Shown here in pieces: positions 55,329 through 58,139 of a stretch of 58,139 nucleotides of DNA. The translations under genes were made by a program, and so were the position numbers. Positions within the stretch are counted from its first letter, which is position 1. Each line of letters starts with the position of its first letter. Below the pieces are notes generated by a model, which saw only the letters and a list, made by a program, of their open reading frames with translations, searched no databases and was not told the DNA's origin. Location: contig NZ_JAFKOK010000021.1 in NCBI RefSeq assembly GCF_017303295.1, forward strand, positions 1 through 58,139. Direction: 5' to 3'. Source of the stretch: Rhodobacter sp. NTK016B (GTDB taxonomy: Bacteria > Pseudomonadota > Alphaproteobacteria > Rhodobacterales > Rhodobacteraceae).

Positions 55329-55529
55329 TCAGGCCGCCACCTCCCTCATATCCAACCCCGCCAGCGAGGCATGCACGAACCAGCCTTCTTCGTCATAATA
55401 GGCGATCGTGAAACCGTCCGGGTCGCGGGCCTCTTTGACGATCGAGTTTGCCTGCGACCAGGCCCAGCGGGCGTCGAAGCCTTCGGCCACTTTGCACGCG
55501 TGTCCGGGGGTGGTTTTCACGAAGGCCAT
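55329..55529 (-). CDS. 66-aa hypothetical protein near the prophage end
   Basis: A small protein with an aromatic-rich centre (FTIAYYDEEGWFVHASLAG), suggesting a short beta-meander domain, and no signal or membrane segment. No family was recognised. It is the most distal leftward gene of the prophage end, followed by a good terminator. A 134-bp gap separates it from the formyltransferase-like gene, so it may be an independent cargo gene. Confidence 0.6.
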   Translation of the reverse strand: MAFVKTTPGHACKVAEGFDARWAWSQANSIVKEARDPDGFTIAYYDEEGWFVHASLAGLDMREVAA

Positions 55530-55663
55530 GGGTGCCGCTCCTCTTCACTCTGATACCCTATAGATAATGGCCCGGAGCCGGAATTGAATGGCTCGGAGAT
55601 TGCTGTTTTCATGGCGTTCCCAGCACATTCTTATCCTTGGCGAACGCGCTTCGACGGGCATCT

Positions 55664-56230
55664 TCAAAGCAGGAGACCGAGCGCTGCTTCCTCCAGCATC
55701 TGCGCCCCGAGAGGCGCCAGCGCACGGCGCCAGAGTTGCCCGGCCGTCTCGTTGGGAAGGATTTGAACCCGGTGTTGAAGGCGCCTTGAAACCCCCTCTT
55801 TCCGGATCACGACGGGAGGCCCGCCATCGACGCTGTCGGTCAGCCAATACACCGTGCCGCCTGTCATCCGCGCGCCGGATCTCACGGTGTCTTCGACCGA
55901 GGTCCGGCCTTTGTGGGCGGGCAGGATCGACGGGTGGTAGCCGATAGCCCCAAGCCGCGACCACCAGATCGCCCAGCCCGGCACGATCCGGAAGGAATGA
56001 GCGCAGAGGATAAGATCCGGCCGCCACGGGAAATCCGACGCCATCAGGGCGATTGCATCGGGTTTCACGGTTACCGTTATCTTGAGCGCGCGTGCGGCCG
56101 AGGCGGCGCGGTCCTGGTCGCTCGTTGTCAGCAGCGCCAGGTCGAAGCCGTGCGCGTGCAGACGCGTTAGGATCTCCGCCCCGAGCCAGCGGGTCCCGAG
56201 AACGGCAATGCGCGGTGGATTACTCGACAT
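55664..56230 (-). CDS. Formyltransferase-fold protein (phage-encoded)
   Basis: A 188-aa protein with the N-terminal fold of formyl transferases: a Rossmann-like start PPRIAVLGTRWLGAEIL, LILCAHSFRIVP, then GYHPSILPAHKGRT and TGGTVYWLTDSVDGG. The catalytic His99 and Asp135 are kept, but the usual Asn of NxHPSLLP is Gly97. There is no C-terminal tRNA-binding domain, unlike Met-tRNA formyltransferase. It overlaps the upstream ATPase-GNAT gene by 11 nt, so the two should act together, perhaps on a nucleotide or DNA base. The donor and acceptor are unknown. Confidence 0.8.
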   Translation of the reverse strand: MSSNPPRIAVLGTRWLGAEILTRLHAHGFDLALLTTSDQDRAASAARALKITVTVKPDAIALMASDFPWRPDLILCAHSFRIVPGWAIWWSRLGAIGYHPSILPAHKGRTSVEDTVRSGARMTGGTVYWLTDSVDGGPPVVIRKEGVSRRLQHRVQILPNETAGQLWRRALAPLGAQMLEEAALGLLL

Positions 56231-57335
56231 AGCGAAACCCCTGTACGGCTCGGAAATGTCCCCCGTAGCCGCCTCCGGAGTTCGCGGGGCGGCCCTTGCG
56301 AAGCCGGGCGGCCGCCAGCGAAGCGGCCGATTTCGCGCGAGCCTCACCCACCAGATGCGCGGAAACCTGCGCCCAGAGCGGATCGCGCCGAAGCGCCGCG
56401 CAGAGGCCCGGGTGGGAGGTGTGGAACAGCATCGGCATTGGCTTTTCGTAACGGTTCAGACCCCGGCGCCAGAGGGCGGCGATTTCATTGAGAAAGCGCA
56501 GTCCAAGCCCGGCTCCTTGCCATTCCGGCATGATGACCAGCCGGCAGGCGCGCGCCTCTTTCAGCCCGGGGCGTGTCGAGACCGCAAGATGGGCCACCGG
56601 TGCCCCTTCGACGAACCCCGCGTAGTAGGTCGCGGCGATCATCCGGGGCAGCTTCAGGTAGTGATGCGGCTCAAAGGCGGGCCAGAGGGAGCCGTCGACG
56701 CGGTGGATGTCCATGCCGATCCGGGGCGGGCGTCGAAGGCGCCTCCAGCGGAACTCGGGCGCCCGGGTGTCGATGATCCAGTCCGGCTGGAGCCAGTCTG
56801 CCACGTCCTCGTGGCAGGTGACGGCGACAAACTGACCCTCGCCGCGACGCCATGCCTTGGCGAAGGCCGCCGCCCCAATCCGCGCGACCTGACGGTCGAT
56901 CGTCGATGTGAACTCGTCGACCACCGCAAGAGCGGGGCGTTCGGCCAGGATCCGCGCGAGGTCTGCGCGGAATTGCTCGCCGGTGGAGAGGTGGCGGTAT
57001 GCCCGCAACCAGCTCGGCACGCTGCCGAGGCCCACGGCCGCAAGCGCGCCGGTCACATCGTCGAAGTCGCCAGCGGGCGCGATGGCGTCGATCAGGGGGG
57101 CATCGGGCCATTTCTGCGGGCTGGCATCCATCGCAAACAACGCCTTCGCGATGCTGCTTTTCCCGCTGCCGGATGGTCCGACGACAAGCCCGATCTGCCA
57201 GGGCTGCGCGTCGAGATCCGCCTCGATCGAGAGCCGGAAATCCGCATCCTCGGTTACATTGAACAGGCTGGAGACGCGCGCGGCCCGGTAGCTGTCGGGG
57301 ATCGGCTGGCGGTGGTGAATACTGATCCGGGTCAT
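56220..57335 (-). CDS. ABC-type ATPase fused to a GNAT (Mom-like?) domain
   Basis: A 371-aa fusion. The N-terminal ABC ATPase has Walker A GPSGSGKS (53-60), signature LSTGE (116-120), Walker B ALAVVDE (135-141) and an H-loop CHED (His175). There is no membrane domain, so it is not a transporter. The C-terminal half (about 215-345) is GNAT-like: HHYL (224-227), CRLVIMPEWQGAGLGLRFL with the Q-x-x-G-x-G CoA loop at 273-278. It overlaps the upstream 62-aa gene by 4 nt and sits where mom follows com in Mu, so a role in DNA base modification is plausible but unproven. Confidence 0.82.
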   Translation of the reverse strand: MTRISIHHRQPIPDSYRAARVSSLFNVTEDADFRLSIEADLDAQPWQIGLVVGPSGSGKSSIAKALFAMDASPQKWPDAPLIDAIAPAGDFDDVTGALAAVGLGSVPSWLRAYRHLSTGEQFRADLARILAERPALAVVDEFTSTIDRQVARIGAAAFAKAWRRGEGQFVAVTCHEDVADWLQPDWIIDTRAPEFRWRRLRRPPRIGMDIHRVDGSLWPAFEPHHYLKLPRMIAATYYAGFVEGAPVAHLAVSTRPGLKEARACRLVIMPEWQGAGLGLRFLNEIAALWRRGLNRYEKPMPMLFHTSHPGLCAALRRDPLWAQVSAHLVGEARAKSAASLAAARLRKGRPANSGGGYGGHFRAVQGFRYVE

Positions 57336-57520
57336 GTGCAGACCACCTTGCATCCATGCCCCTGCGCACGGAATTGCTCGAACAATTCCCGCTGCGCGGC
57401 CTCGTCTTTGGCGATCACGATGACGCCGAATTGCTGGCGGTACCGGCGGCCTTTCGGCCTGCCGGGGGCACCGTCAGGAAGGTTTGGAAGGGGAACGGTC
57501 TCTGAGGTTTTCATAGCCAC
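57332..57520 (-). CDS. 62-aa hypothetical protein of the com cassette
   Basis: A small basic protein: a Pro/Gly/Arg-rich start (GAPGRPKGRRYRQQFGVIVIA) and an amphipathic helix near residues 40-52, ending in GCKVVCT. No family recognised. Its start lies inside the Com gene (47-nt overlap in another frame) and its stop overlaps the ATPase-GNAT start by ATGA, so it is tightly coupled between them and is the first gene Com could activate translationally. Confidence 0.65.
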   Translation of the reverse strand: MAMKTSETVPLPNLPDGAPGRPKGRRYRQQFGVIVIAKDEAAQRELFEQFRAQGHGCKVVCT

Positions 57521-57692
57521 TTTCCGGGTCGCGCTCGGGGCGCTGCGGTGAAGGGCTCTGGTGCGGCCTCAGAATGTTGATAGCCCGGCATCGCGGGCAC
57601 TTGATGGTCAGGACGCCGGCAAGGGCGTCCGGTTCAGAACAGAATAGCAACCTGCTGCAGGCGCAGCAACGCGTTTGGACTTGCGGGCTCAA
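57474..57692 (-). CDS. Com-like zinc-finger translational regulator
   Basis: A 72-aa protein resembling Mu Com. Residues 8-40 (TRCCACSRLLF, then LTIKCPRCRAINILRP) match the Com pattern CxxC-x(19)-CPRC, with zinc ligands C9, C12, C32 and C35. Mu Com binds the mom mRNA and opens its translation start. The C-terminal 30 residues are basic/Pro-rich and differ from Mu. The start is TTG at 57692, eight residues before the first Cys, with GGTGA just upstream. It overlaps the following 62-aa gene by 47 nt, echoing the com-mom overlap in Mu. Confidence 0.8.
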   Translation of the reverse strand: MSPQVQTRCCACSRLLFCSEPDALAGVLTIKCPRCRAINILRPHQSPSPQRPERDPESGYENLRDRSPSKPS

Positions 57693-57858
57693 GGCGAATC
57701 ACCACAGGTTGGCCGTCCCTCGCGAGGGCGGGCGCGGCCTTGAGCTTCATCGGGTCGGCGGGGTCTGGTGTGAGAGCTTTGGCCCCGTGTCGGGGGGTGT
57801 TGACGCACCCCCCGGCCGCCTGAGGCGGCGCGCTTCTTTCGCAACTCCGATAGAGCGA
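57693..57858. other. Intergenic region upstream of the com-like gene
   Basis: GC-rich hairpins occur at 57799-57820 (GGGGGGTG / CACCCCCC around a short loop) and about 57821-57833 (GCCGCC / GGCGGC). On the minus strand they follow the stop of the upstream phage gene and precede com, so they probably end the structural transcript and separate the com promoter. A minus-strand open frame of 67 codons here looks like noise. Confidence 0.5.
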
Positions 57859-58139
57859 TCAGCCCCCCCGGAACGCCATGTAATCGATCCACAGGCCATA
57901 GAGGATGTGCTCATAGAGGCCGGGGTGGTTGACGCCGCCGGCGCCCGAGAAGAGCGACGGGAACAGGCCGAGGCAGTCGGGCAGGTTGAGCGCCGGCAGC
58001 GCGAGCGGGACGAAAGCCGCACCGCGAGCGAGAGCACCCCGCATGACGTACATGTCATGCACCCGCTGGCGCTCTTCGTTGATCGGCCAGACCTTGGGTT
58101 GCCCGATCACCAACGGAACGATGCCATTGGTAATGCAGT
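57859..58139 (-). CDS. C-terminal part of a phage gene, cut by the window end
   Basis: The reading frame is open to the window edge; at least 93 residues are visible, ending in a hydrophobic and aromatic stretch (PGLYEHILYGLWIDYMAFRGG). No family was recognised. In Mu-type genomes the gene before com is usually a late structural or tail-region gene, which fits but is only positional inference. The true start lies beyond 58139. Confidence 0.6.
   Translation of the reverse strand, partial: CITNGIVPLVIGQPKVWPINEERQRVHDMYVMRGALARGAAFVPLALPALNLPDCLGLFPSLFSGAGGVNHPGLYEHILYGLWIDYMAFRGG

Larger units (their letters stand above)
55177..58139. mobile_element. One end of a Mu-like transposable prophage (partial)
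   Basis: The left boundary is placed at TGTAGCGTGACA (55177) because it interrupts the IS481 relic and starts two direct repeats spaced 22 bp. The interior has a Com-like regulator and a leftward gene cassette as at the right end of Mu-type phages, preceded by the 3' end of another leftward gene that runs out of the window. Transposase, head and tail genes are not in view, so the assignment rests on Com, the end repeats and the disrupted host gene. Confidence 0.6.

Noticed and set aside
57689-57892. A 67-codon minus-strand frame between com and the upstream phage gene
   Set aside because: It overlaps the upstream gene's end and the terminator hairpins and has low-complexity Arg/Gly/Pro composition.

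Overview
The window looks like chromosomal DNA of a high-GC alphaproteobacterium, most likely a Rhodobacteraceae/Paracoccaceae member. The support is the gene families: DUF2125, DUF3422, YcjX-YcjF, glnK-amtB, an FtsK with a long Pro/Ala linker, the MeaB type, and short dispersed GC-rich intergenic repeats. No rRNA is present. One tRNA, tRNA-Arg(CCT), was found.

Layout. 0.2-8.3 kb holds rpmB, meaB, a TetR regulator with a divergent membrane-protein gene and a two-site operator, a periplasmic copper (PCuAC) pair, a crotonase-SDR pair, a DUF2125 protein and aspartate-semialdehyde dehydrogenase. 8.5-16.8 kb runs from pnp to rpsO, which here are separated by creatinase, an NTF2-like protein, a GAF/HWE-type histidine kinase and a Trk/Ktr potassium transporter. 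17.1-18.1 kb is an RTX protein. 18.6-23.9 kb is a compact, probably imported biosynthetic locus beside tRNA-Arg: a thioesterase-like hydrolase, a tandem double cytochrome P450, a free acyl carrier protein and a NodU/CmcH/TobZ-type carbamoyltransferase; the last three are translationally coupled through ATGA overlaps. 24.5-31.4 kb holds a LacI regulator, amtB-glnK, a class A penicillin-binding protein and mlaA-mlaC. 31.5-34.5 kb is a type I secretion ABC/HlyD pair. 35-52 kb is ordinary housekeeping: RidA, GDPD, FemAB-like, PhhB, MscS, peroxiredoxin, a FAD reductase, RsmD, a DapC-like aminotransferase, FtsK, TruA, an epimerase-like protein, YcjX, YcjF and DUF3422. valS fills 52-54.9 kb.

From about 55.18 kb to the window end lies what I read as one terminus of a Mu-like transposable prophage. 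It is inserted in, and cuts, an IS481-type transposase gene whose last ~34 codons remain at 55.07-55.18 kb. The terminus carries two 20-bp direct repeats exactly 22 bp apart, resembling transposase end-binding sites. Next to it is a leftward module: a Com-like zinc-finger protein, a 62-aa protein, an ABC-ATPase fused to a GNAT domain, and a formyltransferase-fold protein. By position and by Com this resembles the Mu com-mom DNA-modification cassette, but with different chemistry genes.

Two candidates for undescribed systems stand out. (1) The thioesterase / double-P450 / ACP / carbamoyltransferase locus: both P450 halves keep the heme-thiolate Cys motif yet lack the ExxR and the I-helix acid-alcohol pair. 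(2) The com-linked ATPase-GNAT-formyltransferase cassette at the prophage end. All functional statements come from reading the sequence and remembered family motifs; no database search was run.
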